This document shows positions 1 through 8,088 of a DNA stretch of 19,592 bases, piece by piece (within the stretch, counting starts at the first letter, position 1; the number at the start of each line of letters is the position of its first letter). Below the pieces are notes generated by a model. That model made no database searches. It was not told where the DNA came from and was given only the letters and a program-made list of their open reading frames with translations. The position numbers and the translations under genes are program-made. The DNA is from JACRBK01 sp964427955 (lineage in GTDB: Bacteria > Chloroflexota > Anaerolineae > Aggregatilineales > Aggregatilineaceae), in contig CAYRWY010000052.1 in assembly GCA_964427955.1 (NCBI GenBank), positions 1 through 19,592 on the forward strand, in the 5' to 3' direction.

Positions 1-10
1 CTGCGATTTG

Positions 11-46
11 AAACCATAAAGCGTCCAAACGGACATTTTATGGTTT
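11..46. repeat. Long inverted repeat (stem-loop) at the window edge
   Basis: Bases 11-20 (AAACCATAAA) are exactly complementary to 37-46 (TTTATGGTTT). Inside them GTCC (23-26) pairs with GGAC (31-34) around an AAAC loop, so the whole element can fold into one hairpin with a small internal mismatch. It lies downstream of the minus-strand WD40 gene. Neither strand shows a clean T-run after the stem, so it is not a textbook intrinsic terminator. It could mark a 3' end or a small dispersed repeat. Confidence 0.5.
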
Positions 47-80
47 AAGTTACAACGACGGAGCCGCCAGACCAGAATAG

Positions 81-100
81 GCCCGGCCTTTCGACCGGGC
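81..100 (-). terminator. Hairpin with GAAA tetraloop in the 3' region of the WD40 gene
   Basis: On the minus strand this segment folds into an 8-bp GC-rich stem (one G-U pair) closed by a GAAA tetraloop, starting about 32 nt after the WD40 stop codon. GNRA loops on GC stems are very stable in RNA. No U-tract follows, so termination would be Rho-assisted or the stem may protect the mRNA 3' end. The role is inferred; the fold is seen. Confidence 0.4.
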
Positions 101-132
101 ATAAGGAGAACCGCAGCGAACCAGTCCGAAAA

Positions 133-1641
133 TCAGGGCAGACCGTAGACCCTTGCCGTATGGTCTTTGCCCGCCGTCGCAATCAGGGTTTGATCCGGGC
201 TGAAGACCACGCCGTTCAACCAGTCATAGCTGGCGAACGAGACGCTGAGATCACCCGTCGCGGCATTGAACACGCACAACCCTTCACTCGAAGCGACCGC
301 GACCAGCGTGCTGTCGGGGCTGAACGTGAAGCCCACCAGCGATCCGGCGCAGTCGTCCAGGCGCCGGACTTCGCTGCCACTCGCCGCATCCAGCAAGATG
401 ACGTCGAAACCGTCTGTAGTAGCCAGCAGACTCCCATCCGGCGCGTAGGCGAGCAGCGTGTCATTGCGGAGGCCGGTCGAAGTCACATCAGGCACCGGCA
501 CGGTGAAATTCAACGGCTGGCGGCTGGACGTATCCCATAACCAGGCCTGGTCGTCCCAATCGGCGACGGCCAGGGTGGCACTGTCAGGGCTAAACACTGC
601 GGCGCTGATGTAGTTAGTGTGCCCCACCGTGCTCATGATTTCGGCTCCCGAAGCGACGTCCCACAACTGGACCGCGTTCAGAGAGCTGGCCGTCGCCAGT
701 TGGGAACCATCGGGGCTGAACGCCAGATCGACCAGATCGCCAGCCTGCGGGCCGCTGACACTCTGCATCGCCTGGCTGGCTACGTTCCAAAACGCGATCT
801 GGCCGTCGGCATGGCCGCTGGCCAGCAGCGTGCCATCCGGGCTGAACGCCACCGAATACGCCTCATCCAGGGGGTGGTCATCGGTACCCACCAACGTGCC
901 CGCCTCGCTGCCGCTGGCCACATCCCATAACCGCACGCTGGAGTCATAGCTGGCGCTGGCCAGGAAGCTGCCGTTGGGACTGAAGGCGACATCGTACACG
1001 TAGCCCGTATGCCCGGCCAGCACCGCGGCCTCACTCGCATCGGACACCCGCCACAGGTGCACTTTGTAATCCGAGGTGCCGCCTGCGACCAGCGCCCCAT
1101 CCGGGCTGAACGTCACCGAGGCGTTGCTTTGCATGGTGCCCGCAAGGCGACTCTGCTCAGCGCCGGTCGCGACATTCCAGATCATGATCCCGTCGTATCC
1201 CAGGTTGAAGGCCAGCAGACTCCCATCCGGGCTAAAGGCTACCGCTTCGCAGGTCCGGTTCAGTTCCACCGTGGCACGCAGCGAGCGGCTCGCCATGTCC
1301 CAGATCTGGGCCCCTGCCTCCGTGGTGATTACCAGCACAGCGCCGTCGGGTGAAAACGCGAGGGCCTCAGCAATCCCCTGGCTGTCCAGCAGCGGCGGTT
1401 CCGTTTCGGTGTTCAACGCCGACGTTTGATAGATCCACACGCCCACTGTGCCCGCCACGGCCACGCTCTGGCCGTCCGGCGAGAAGACGACATGCTCCGT
1501 CGAGCCGCGCCCCAGGCGGATCAGTTCGATCACCTGGTTGGCATTCTCCGCCGTGATCGCCGCCCGCCCGCCCTGGGCAAAAACCGGCGCGAACGTGCTT
1601 GAGACGATCAAAATGAGGCCCAGTACCAATGCTCGTTTCAT
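133..1641 (-). CDS. Secreted WD40-repeat beta-propeller protein
   Basis: 502 residues from the ATG at 1641, chosen because an AGGAGGAG ribosome site sits about 6 nt upstream and the product then begins with a normal signal peptide (Lys-Arg, then a hydrophobic stretch to about residue 20, likely cleavage after VFA22). A TTG 33 nt further upstream is less likely. The rest is a run of about eleven WD40 units, each with an FSPDG-like turn followed by LWDVASG-like strands. No catalytic or second domain is visible. Eleven or so blades exceed the usual seven, so two propellers or one large one are possible. Such proteins act as binding scaffolds outside the membrane; the partner is unknown. The 77-nt gap from the TPR gene has a TATAGT box (1685-1680) without a good -35, so it may have its own promoter. 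Confidence 0.88.
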   Translation of the reverse strand: MKRALVLGLILIVSSTFAPVFAQGGRAAITAENANQVIELIRLGRGSTEHVVFSPDGQSVAVAGTVGVWIYQTSALNTETEPPLLDSQGIAEALAFSPDGAVLVITTEAGAQIWDMASRSLRATVELNRTCEAVAFSPDGSLLAFNLGYDGIMIWNVATGAEQSRLAGTMQSNASVTFSPDGALVAGGTSDYKVHLWRVSDASEAAVLAGHTGYVYDVAFSPNGSFLASASYDSSVRLWDVASGSEAGTLVGTDDHPLDEAYSVAFSPDGTLLASGHADGQIAFWNVASQAMQSVSGPQAGDLVDLAFSPDGSQLATASSLNAVQLWDVASGAEIMSTVGHTNYISAAVFSPDSATLAVADWDDQAWLWDTSSRQPLNFTVPVPDVTSTGLRNDTLLAYAPDGSLLATTDGFDVILLDAASGSEVRRLDDCAGSLVGFTFSPDSTLVAVASSEGLCVFNAATGDLSVSFASYDWLNGVVFSPDQTLIATAGKDHTARVYGLP

Positions 1642-1718
1642 AACAACTCCTCCTAGGTCAGATTGTTGGTTCAATCGTGACTATAGGAGAAGCGTGTTCC
1701 AGCAATGTGACAAAAGCG

Positions 1719-3356
1719 TTACAAGAACCGGCCAGCGATGGCAGCAAGCGTGGCCATTTGGGAGCGGGAACGGATTTCCGTGGTGGTGGAGGAAGCAAGG
1801 CTGGCTTGCAGCGTCTCGATGAGCGGGAACACTTCGTCTTTGTCATCCTGGAGGCTGGACGGATTGTCATACACGAACCAGGCGATTTCAAGCGCTTGAT
1901 CCGGCTGATCGGACATCAGCAGGCGCGCGATGGAGCGGAGAATGCTCAGGGCTAAGGGGACGGCTTCCATCGCCATCGCCAGATCGAGCGCCTGGCCGAG
2001 ATGATCGCGCGCCGCGGCCAGGTCATGGCGTTCGAGCGCCATGTTACCCCACTCCTGGTGCAGGTCGGCAATGATCCAGGTATCGCCTCGTGTTGACGCT
2101 TCCGCCAGCCCTTCCGAGAAGAACTGCTCCGCCTGCTGGTAGCGCCCCTGGCGGCACGCAATCTGCGCCAGACCGCTCAGCGACGAGGCGATCAAAGGGC
2201 GATCCACCGCGCGGCAGAGTTCGACGCTCTGCCGGAACCACTGCTCGGCTTCCGCCTCGTCGTGAACCATCAGCGCCACGTTCCCCAGCCGGAAGAGGAG
2301 GCCTGCCACGTTATACAGGTTTTTCATGGACTGGTAGATGTCCAGCGCGGTCTGGAAACGCTGCCGGGCACGGTCGAGTTGGCCGGTATATTGGTCGATT
2401 TCCCCCAGCTTCAGGTAGGCGGCGGCGATCCCATCCTGGTTGCCCAGGCGGGTATGGACCTTGAGACTCTGCTGGAACCAGGCCTCGGCCTGCGCGAAAT
2501 TCCCCATGACTACCGCGACCGTCCCCAGCATGTTGGCGGTTTGCCCCAACCCTTCCGAGTGGTTCAGTTCCGTATAGAGGGCATGGCTCTGCGAAAAATA
2601 CTGTTCAGCCTGCACAAACTCGCGTTGAGTGCCCGCCAGACTTCCTAAGCGGGACAGCACGTGGGCCTCCCCGACTCGATCTCCCAACGCCTGATAGATC
2701 ACCAGGCTGCGCCCCAAAAGATCACTGGATTCGGGGAAATCATCCACGAGCAGCGCCAGATTGCCCAGCGAACTGAGCATGTCGGCGATGCCGCGTTGGT
2801 CTTTGAGTCCTTCGTACAGGGCCAGTCCCGCCATGCCATGCTGGCGGGCTTCCGCATACGCGGACTGGCTGGCCAAAATTTCGCCCAGCCGTTGGTGGGC
2901 TTTGGCGATCCGTGAGCGAGACTGGTGGGCTTCGGCGAGATCGAGCGCCTGCTGGAACTGGGCGGACGCTTCATCCACCTGTCCCGCCAGCCAGGACGCC
3001 CGACCGAGGTGCAGCAGGGCGTCACATTCGACATCGTGCCATCCAATCCGGCGAGCAGCGGCCAACACCGACTCAAACCAGCGCCTCCGGTCCCCGACCG
3101 CATGGCGCACGTTGAGCAGATCGGCCCCGGCTCGCATGAACTCACAGCATAGGCGAGCGGCCTGCTCATCTTCGCCCGCGCGCGCCGCCCAGGTCTGGCC
3201 CTGCTCAATCTGCGGCCAATCCTGGTCGAACTTCGCCAGGGAGCGCATGATCAACGACCCGCCCTTTTGATAGAGCGACCCGGCAATCTGAAGCTGCTTC
3301 AGGTAATACTGCGCGTGGCAGCGGCGGGCGTCGTGCAGATCCTGGGCTGAGAACAT
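1719..3356 (-). CDS. TPR protein, likely C-terminal half of an AfsR-type STAND regulator
   Basis: 545 residues. The first 60 (AQDLHDARRCHAQYYL, then FDQDWPQIEQGQTWA) match the linker that normally joins the NB-ARC/winged-helix part of AfsR/SARP-type regulators to their TPR sensor. From about residue 110 to 490 there are roughly nine tetratricopeptide repeats of about 40 residues, with LG..A...G....A..F..AL patterns. TPR arrays in this family bind ligand or partner and control the ATPase switch. The ATG at 3356 lies 5 nt after the stop of the upstream gene and lacks a good ribosome site, so expression would need translational coupling or frameshifting. It may be a genuine second subunit or the tail of a broken or mis-sequenced single gene. 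Confidence 0.8.
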   Translation of the reverse strand: MFSAQDLHDARRCHAQYYLKQLQIAGSLYQKGGSLIMRSLAKFDQDWPQIEQGQTWAARAGEDEQAARLCCEFMRAGADLLNVRHAVGDRRRWFESVLAAARRIGWHDVECDALLHLGRASWLAGQVDEASAQFQQALDLAEAHQSRSRIAKAHQRLGEILASQSAYAEARQHGMAGLALYEGLKDQRGIADMLSSLGNLALLVDDFPESSDLLGRSLVIYQALGDRVGEAHVLSRLGSLAGTQREFVQAEQYFSQSHALYTELNHSEGLGQTANMLGTVAVVMGNFAQAEAWFQQSLKVHTRLGNQDGIAAAYLKLGEIDQYTGQLDRARQRFQTALDIYQSMKNLYNVAGLLFRLGNVALMVHDEAEAEQWFRQSVELCRAVDRPLIASSLSGLAQIACRQGRYQQAEQFFSEGLAEASTRGDTWIIADLHQEWGNMALERHDLAAARDHLGQALDLAMAMEAVPLALSILRSIARLLMSDQPDQALEIAWFVYDNPSSLQDDKDEVFPLIETLQASLASSTTTEIRSRSQMATLAAIAGRFL

Positions 3357-3361
3357 GGCGT

Positions 3362-5125
3362 TTACTCGTTGAACATCGACTTGGCGTGCATGACCAACAG
3401 GGCATGAATCTGGAAACGCCCGGCGTTGACCGGCTCCAGCAGGCCGCGCGCCACCAAGGCCCGCACGGTAGGCCGCGCATCAGGAACATGCCAGACAGCT
3501 TTCATCGCTTCCAGGTCGAAGGTGGCCGGTTTAGGGGCAAAAACACCCAACAGGGCGAACCGCTTGCGGGTTTCGGGGTCCAACCAGTCCGTGCTGCGCT
3601 TGAGCAGCACCTTGACGGTCGGGTAAGTTCCATAGGTCGACTCGATCCGATCCGGCGGAACTTCGGCTTCGAGCAGCGCCGCCCCCTCGCGCAGATCGCG
3701 CAGCAGTTCGACCACCCCCCAACCCAGGCTCATTTCGGCATTCAGCAGCCGTCCCGCCACCTGGAGCGCCAGCGGTAAGCCCTCCAACGCCTGCACCAGT
3801 TCCAACATCTCGACCGGGTTCTGGGCGGCCACCTGTGGCGCCAGGGTGTGCAGCAGTTCGGCAGAATTGGCTTCCGTCAGGATCGGGACTTTGTAGATAT
3901 TTTCGGGCTTGTCCGCCAGCCGCTGCGCGACATCGTTCATCCGTGTCGTGATCACACGGGCGCAGCCCTGACCGCCGATGTTGAACAGCGTCGCGTGGGC
4001 AGCGTCCCACACATCGTCCACGATCAGCAGCATGTGTTTGTCACGTAACACGGCAGCTAACCGCTGAACCAGCGCCTCCGCCGTATCGATCTTGTGAACA
4101 TCGTCGACGCCCAACGCATAGGCCCAGTTCAGAAGTTCCGAGAACAGATTAGGCTCCTCGCCCAGGGAAGCGAACAACACCCCATCGGTGAACTGGTCAT
4201 GCAGGCCGGTGTCGTGGGCCATCAGGGCGACCAACGTGGTCTTGCCGATGCCGGGCCACCCCTGGATGACGGTGGTCGCTGCCCCATCCGCCAGGAGCCG
4301 CCGCTTCAGATCGTTCAGGGCGTCTTCCCGCCCCACCACGATGCGCGGCAAAGGCGGGAGCGCGCTGCGCAAGGAGGAGGGCGTTTCTTCCAGCGCGATG
4401 GGCTCGTTCTTTTTGAGGGCCTCGTACAAATGCAGCATTTCGGTGGACGGGATGATCCCCAGCTCTTCGCGCAGCAGTTCCGAATACGTTTCAAACTGCC
4501 GCAGGGCCGCCGCACGCTGACCGGTGGCCGCGCACAGGCGCATGAACTGCCGCTGCGCCGGTTCGTGCAGCACGTCGATCATCAGCCAGCGTCTGGCCGA
4601 CTGGATCGCTTTCTCCGTTTCCTGGGCAGCAATTTGCAGTGCCACCAGTTGTTCGAGCGCCCCGATCAGCTTTTGTTGAAAGACCTGGGTTTGGAGAGAC
4701 TGCCAGTTGTCGAATTCGGCGCTGTCCCTCAAGGAGAATCCGACCATGAAGTTGTCACGGTAGATCGCCACCGCTTCGCCGAGCGTTTCCTGCGTGGGAG
4801 GAGCATCCAGCAGTTCATTGAACCGGGAGACATCGATCCACAGGCGGTCATCGCGGCGCAGCGAGAGCAGGTCGCGATCCGTCTCGATCCATTCCACGAT
4901 CGGGGTTTCGTTCAGGCTGGCCAGTGCCTGCCGGAGACCCGCGCGGGCGTGCCGGTCGTCACACTCCGGCCAGAGCATCGCCGCCAGGACTTCGCGGCTG
5001 CTGGGCCATTCGTTGACGGCCAGGTAACACAGCAGGGCCAGGGCTTTACGGCGGCTCAATTCGATCAGCCTGCCGTCATATTCCAGATGCGGCGATCCCA
5101 AAAACATCAGTCGCAAAGTTGACAA
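3362..5125 (-). CDS. SARP/BTAD transcriptional regulator with NB-ARC ATPase domain
   Basis: 587 residues. Residues 1-100 form an OmpR-type winged-helix DNA-binding domain. Residues about 105-240 form the bacterial transcriptional activator domain (BTAD). Residues about 260-560 form an NB-ARC/STAND ATPase: Walker A GWPGIGKTT (289-297), Walker B LLIVDDVW (366-373), VITTR (391-395) and GLPLAL (449-454). The end, FQIHALLVMHAK, is the winged-helix tail that normally runs into TPRs, which here are encoded by the next gene in another frame. The start is a TTG at 5125; the next ATG (5107) would cut off the first beta strand of the DNA-binding domain. STAND regulators of this kind switch from an ADP to an ATP state on sensing a signal and then activate transcription. 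The target is unknown. Confidence 0.88.
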   Translation of the reverse strand: MSTLRLMFLGSPHLEYDGRLIELSRRKALALLCYLAVNEWPSSREVLAAMLWPECDDRHARAGLRQALASLNETPIVEWIETDRDLLSLRRDDRLWIDVSRFNELLDAPPTQETLGEAVAIYRDNFMVGFSLRDSAEFDNWQSLQTQVFQQKLIGALEQLVALQIAAQETEKAIQSARRWLMIDVLHEPAQRQFMRLCAATGQRAAALRQFETYSELLREELGIIPSTEMLHLYEALKKNEPIALEETPSSLRSALPPLPRIVVGREDALNDLKRRLLADGAATTVIQGWPGIGKTTLVALMAHDTGLHDQFTDGVLFASLGEEPNLFSELLNWAYALGVDDVHKIDTAEALVQRLAAVLRDKHMLLIVDDVWDAAHATLFNIGGQGCARVITTRMNDVAQRLADKPENIYKVPILTEANSAELLHTLAPQVAAQNPVEMLELVQALEGLPLALQVAGRLLNAEMSLGWGVVELLRDLREGAALLEAEVPPDRIESTYGTYPTVKVLLKRSTDWLDPETRKRFALLGVFAPKPATFDLEAMKAVWHVPDARPTVRALVARGLLEPVNAGRFQIHALLVMHAKSMFNE

Positions 5126-5168
5126 TTTTCTGCCCCAAGTTGATGACCAGGAGGATTATGCTGGGAGT

Positions 5169-5174
5169 ATTATA
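5169..5174 (-). promoter_or_regulatory. Perfect TATAAT -10 box before the SARP gene
   Basis: The minus strand reads TATAAT at 5174-5169, overlapping the TAA stop of the GH125-like gene. Transcription would start near 5162 and give a leader of about 37 nt to the TTG at 5125. No good -35 is visible 16-18 nt upstream, so the promoter may be weak or activator-dependent. It suggests the SARP/TPR pair is a transcription unit separate from the sugar operon. Confidence 0.35.
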
Positions 5175-6969
5175 GCCTAGAACTGCGCCGCGGATTCTCC
5201 GCCCAGGCCAGGGCGGCGTTTGGCCAGGCGAACCAATGGCGCGAGACTACCGCATGGGTTTCAGGGTGCGTCGCTTCGGGGAGCGCGCCATCCCATTGGG
5301 CCGCGGCGCGCAGCCGCTCCCAGGCCTGCTGCTGACGGGTCTCATCGCCTGTCAGGCGAGCCAGCAGCAGTTCTTGAATGTCTCCTAATGGCCAGGGTGC
5401 GCGGGTATGGATCGACCCCAGGCGGCCCGCGTAGCAGCCGCCCTCGTTTTCCTGCGAAAAGGCAAAATCGAGGGTGGAGCGCCAGACCGGATCGTCGGCG
5501 GGCGTGAAGCCCCAGACCGGCGCCAGCACTAGCGGAAGATCGTTGGCATCATGATAGCAGTGGAACCGCCCGGCGCCGTCGGTGGCGTAAGCATACAGAG
5601 TGCGGTGCTCCCGCACGGTGATGAAATGCTCGACCGCTGTCCGGCGCAGCACCTCCGCATCCGACGCCAGGCGCGTGTCGTCCATGAGCATCGCCAACTG
5701 GCGCAGGGTATGCCACATGAGGATGTGACTGGAAAAGTGGTAAGGCAGGACCAGCGGATCGTCGGCGGGCGTTTCATCGGTGGGAAACAGCCAGGCCACG
5801 GGGGACTGGCGGCTTAACAGCGTCTCGATCAGGGCGGCGACGATGGGCCGCAGCCGCTCCCACGTGGCGGTATCGCCGGTGTGCTGCACGTACTCCGCCA
5901 GTTCCAGCAGCGGGAAAAGCTGCTGATCGAGCTGGAAAGCGGCGTCCTTGATCCGGCCAGTGGCCAGATAGCAGCGGCCCCATACGCCGTCAGGCCGCTC
6001 GGCCACCTCGAACAGCCACAGCAGGTGGCGCCGCACCACGTCGGAGAGTTCCCGCCGCCAGCGCAGCAAAGCGCCCGCCACGTAGTACGCATCCCGGTTC
6101 CACGACAGCGGCAGCAGCATGTGATCCGTGAGAATGCAGCAGCTTTCGCCGACCGGCACGGCCAGCATCAGGCCGTAGCTCAACCCGCGACGGATCAGCA
6201 GGTCATCCGGCGCATCGGCGAAGAGGGCGCGCCACGTCTGCGCCACGGCTTCCAGGCGCGCGGTGGGATCGCGGGACAATCGCCGGACGGCCTCGCGGGC
6301 TTCGGCGACCGTCGGGCCAAAACCGTACACCAGCGTGGTCGCGCCCGCCTGACCGGCGATCTCGATGTCCAGCGGGCCACGTGCGCGGCGTTCCCAACTT
6401 GCGCCGGACGGGAATCCGGCAATGGCTGCCGCCCAGGGCAGCGCCGGATTTTCGAGGGTGAGCACCCCGTCAGCCAAACGGGCGATGGTCTCAACGTCCG
6501 GCATCGGGACCGGTCCCCCTTCCGTCAACTGGGTGTAAGCGCAGCGTTGCAATGAAAGACGCCCACGCCAGACAGGAACCGAAGCGAGTTTCCAGTACTG
6601 GAACGCGCCGCCTCCCTGCGCCCAGGCCGTCATCTCCGTCTGCTGTCCCTCCTCGAAGGTGAGGCTGATCTGCGGCAGCGCATCGGCCAGCAAAGCGGCG
6701 GCACGCTGCGTGACCCGGCCCATTTCCACCGGGCCGAAACCGTCCAACTGGGCCAGCCCGGCCCGGTAGCGCCGTACTTCTGCCGGGTTATAACGCTGGT
6801 CTTCCGGGAAGGGATCGGCGACCGTCAGGGTGATAAAACCGTGCTGAGGGTGATAGGTGTTGAGAGCGATCAACCGCCCATTGGCGTCTACACTCCCGAT
6901 CACCCCGTCGCCACCAAAATCCAGGGGTTTGATCCCCTGATACGGGTTCAGCAGACGACCTTCGATCAT
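5170..6969 (-). CDS. GH125-like six-hairpin glycoside hydrolase
   Basis: 599 residues. The C-terminal part resembles GH125 exo-alpha-mannosidases, which have an (alpha/alpha)6 barrel: SWNRDA (289-294, cf. MWLRDS), PADDPLVLPYHFSSH (401-415), YHDANDLPLVLAP (472-484), GSIHTRAPWPL (518-528), LPEATHPE (563-570, E565 aligning with the Glu of GxMHE) and RHWFAWPNA (577-585). GH125 enzymes are usually about 430-450 residues; here about 230 extra N-terminal, mostly beta residues come first, as in many six-hairpin glycosidases with a beta-sandwich. There is no signal peptide, so it should act in the cytoplasm on an imported glycoside. The ATG at 6969 overlaps the ATPase stop (ATGA), making it the last gene of the transporter operon. 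Family assignment is fairly sure; alpha-mannosidase activity is inferred. Confidence 0.75.
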   Translation of the reverse strand: MIEGRLLNPYQGIKPLDFGGDGVIGSVDANGRLIALNTYHPQHGFITLTVADPFPEDQRYNPAEVRRYRAGLAQLDGFGPVEMGRVTQRAAALLADALPQISLTFEEGQQTEMTAWAQGGGAFQYWKLASVPVWRGRLSLQRCAYTQLTEGGPVPMPDVETIARLADGVLTLENPALPWAAAIAGFPSGASWERRARGPLDIEIAGQAGATTLVYGFGPTVAEAREAVRRLSRDPTARLEAVAQTWRALFADAPDDLLIRRGLSYGLMLAVPVGESCCILTDHMLLPLSWNRDAYYVAGALLRWRRELSDVVRRHLLWLFEVAERPDGVWGRCYLATGRIKDAAFQLDQQLFPLLELAEYVQHTGDTATWERLRPIVAALIETLLSRQSPVAWLFPTDETPADDPLVLPYHFSSHILMWHTLRQLAMLMDDTRLASDAEVLRRTAVEHFITVREHRTLYAYATDGAGRFHCYHDANDLPLVLAPVWGFTPADDPVWRSTLDFAFSQENEGGCYAGRLGSIHTRAPWPLGDIQELLLARLTGDETRQQQAWERLRAAAQWDGALPEATHPETHAVVSRHWFAWPNAALAWAENPRRSSRL

Positions 6970-8078
6970 GAAACCAGCCTGCTCAGATCCGGCAGCAGCG
7001 CTTTGCCACTGTCACGGTCGATCCAGCGAATCTTGCTGTTGGGGAAACGAATCCAGATGTCGCGATCCGGCGCAGCCTCAAAATCGGGGTGCGTCGAGAC
7101 CTTGATGATGCTGCTGCCGATCTTGATGGTGAGCAGGTTTTGGGCGCCCAACGGCTCGACTACCAGCACCGTCACGCGCAGAGCATCGGCGGCGGGTACG
7201 GTCAGGACTTCCATATTTTCTGCCCGAATCCCGATCACCACCGGCTGGCCATCGCAGCGCGCCAGCACGTCAGCCATCTCCGGCACCGGAGTGAGTGCAT
7301 AGTCTCCGATGTAGACCTGGATCGCCCCCTGGATGCGGCGCACCTGCCCTTCAAGAAAATTCATCGGCGGGGTACCAATGAACCCGGCGACGAACCGGTC
7401 GGCGGGCCGATCATACACGGTGGTCGGCGAGTCGAACTGGAGCACCTCGCCGTTGCGCATCACCGCAATGCGATCCCCCATGCTCAGCGCCTCGATCTGA
7501 TCGTGGGTGACGTAGATCGTCGTAGTTTTCAGTTCGGCTAACAGCCGCTTCAACTCGGCGCGCATCTCCAGGCGCAGCAGGGCGTCCAGATTGCTGAGCG
7601 GCTCGTCCATCAAGAGCACTTCGGCGTTCACGGCAATAGCCCGCGCGACGGCCACCCGCTGGCGCTGCCCGCCGCTCATCTGGGAGGGATAGCGGTCCAA
7701 AAAATCTTCGATGTGCAGCAGCTCGGCGGCGAACTGTACGCGCTGCTTGATGGTGTCTTTCGGCATCCGCTTCATCTTGAGACCGAAGGCGATATTGTCG
7801 TACACCCGCATGTGGGGGAAGATCGCGTAGCTCTGGAACACCATCGAGATTTTGCGATCCTTGGGGGGCAGATAGGTCACATCCCGATCCCCGATCAGAA
7901 TACGCCCGGAATCGACGATGCCGAGTCCGGCAATCGCGCGCAGCAGCGTGGTCTTGCCGCAGCCGCTCGGACCCAGCAGCACGACGAATTCCTGATCGCG
8001 CACCGTCAGGCTGACGTTATTAACGGCCACTACCTTTCCAAACGTTTTGACTGCGTTTTCCACTCGAATTTCTGCCAT
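6966..8078 (-). CDS. Carbohydrate ABC transporter ATP-binding protein (MalK/UgpC type)
   Basis: 370 residues. All ATPase motifs are present: Walker A GPSGCGKTT (36-44), Q-loop Q82, signature MSGGQ (134-138, Met in place of the usual Leu), Walker B VLLMDEP (154-160), D-loop SNLDA (162-166) and H-loop H192. Residues from about 240 form the C-terminal OB/TOBE-like regulatory domain of MalK-type subunits (IGIRAENM, EPLGAQN). It would power the two permeases encoded just upstream. It starts 10 nt after the stop of the second permease, with an AAGGA site, and its stop overlaps the GH125-like start. Many MalK-type ATPases serve several importers, but its place inside this operon argues for a dedicated one. 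Confidence 0.95.
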   Translation of the reverse strand: MAEIRVENAVKTFGKVVAVNNVSLTVRDQEFVVLLGPSGCGKTTLLRAIAGLGIVDSGRILIGDRDVTYLPPKDRKISMVFQSYAIFPHMRVYDNIAFGLKMKRMPKDTIKQRVQFAAELLHIEDFLDRYPSQMSGGQRQRVAVARAIAVNAEVLLMDEPLSNLDALLRLEMRAELKRLLAELKTTTIYVTHDQIEALSMGDRIAVMRNGEVLQFDSPTTVYDRPADRFVAGFIGTPPMNFLEGQVRRIQGAIQVYIGDYALTPVPEMADVLARCDGQPVVIGIRAENMEVLTVPAADALRVTVLVVEPLGAQNLLTIKIGSSIIKVSTHPDFEAAPDRDIWIRFPNSKIRWIDRDSGKALLPDLSRLVS

Positions 8079-8088
8079 GATTCATTCC

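Noticed and set aside
4094..5122. 342-codon plus-strand frame opposite the SARP gene
   Set aside because: Antisense shadow in GC-rich coding DNA; the minus-strand product has complete DNA-binding, BTAD and NB-ARC motifs.
8038..8049. LacI-operator-like CCAAACGTTTTG inside the start of the ATPase gene
   Set aside because: Only the core matches, it lies in conserved coding sequence (VKTFGK), and no promoter is nearby.
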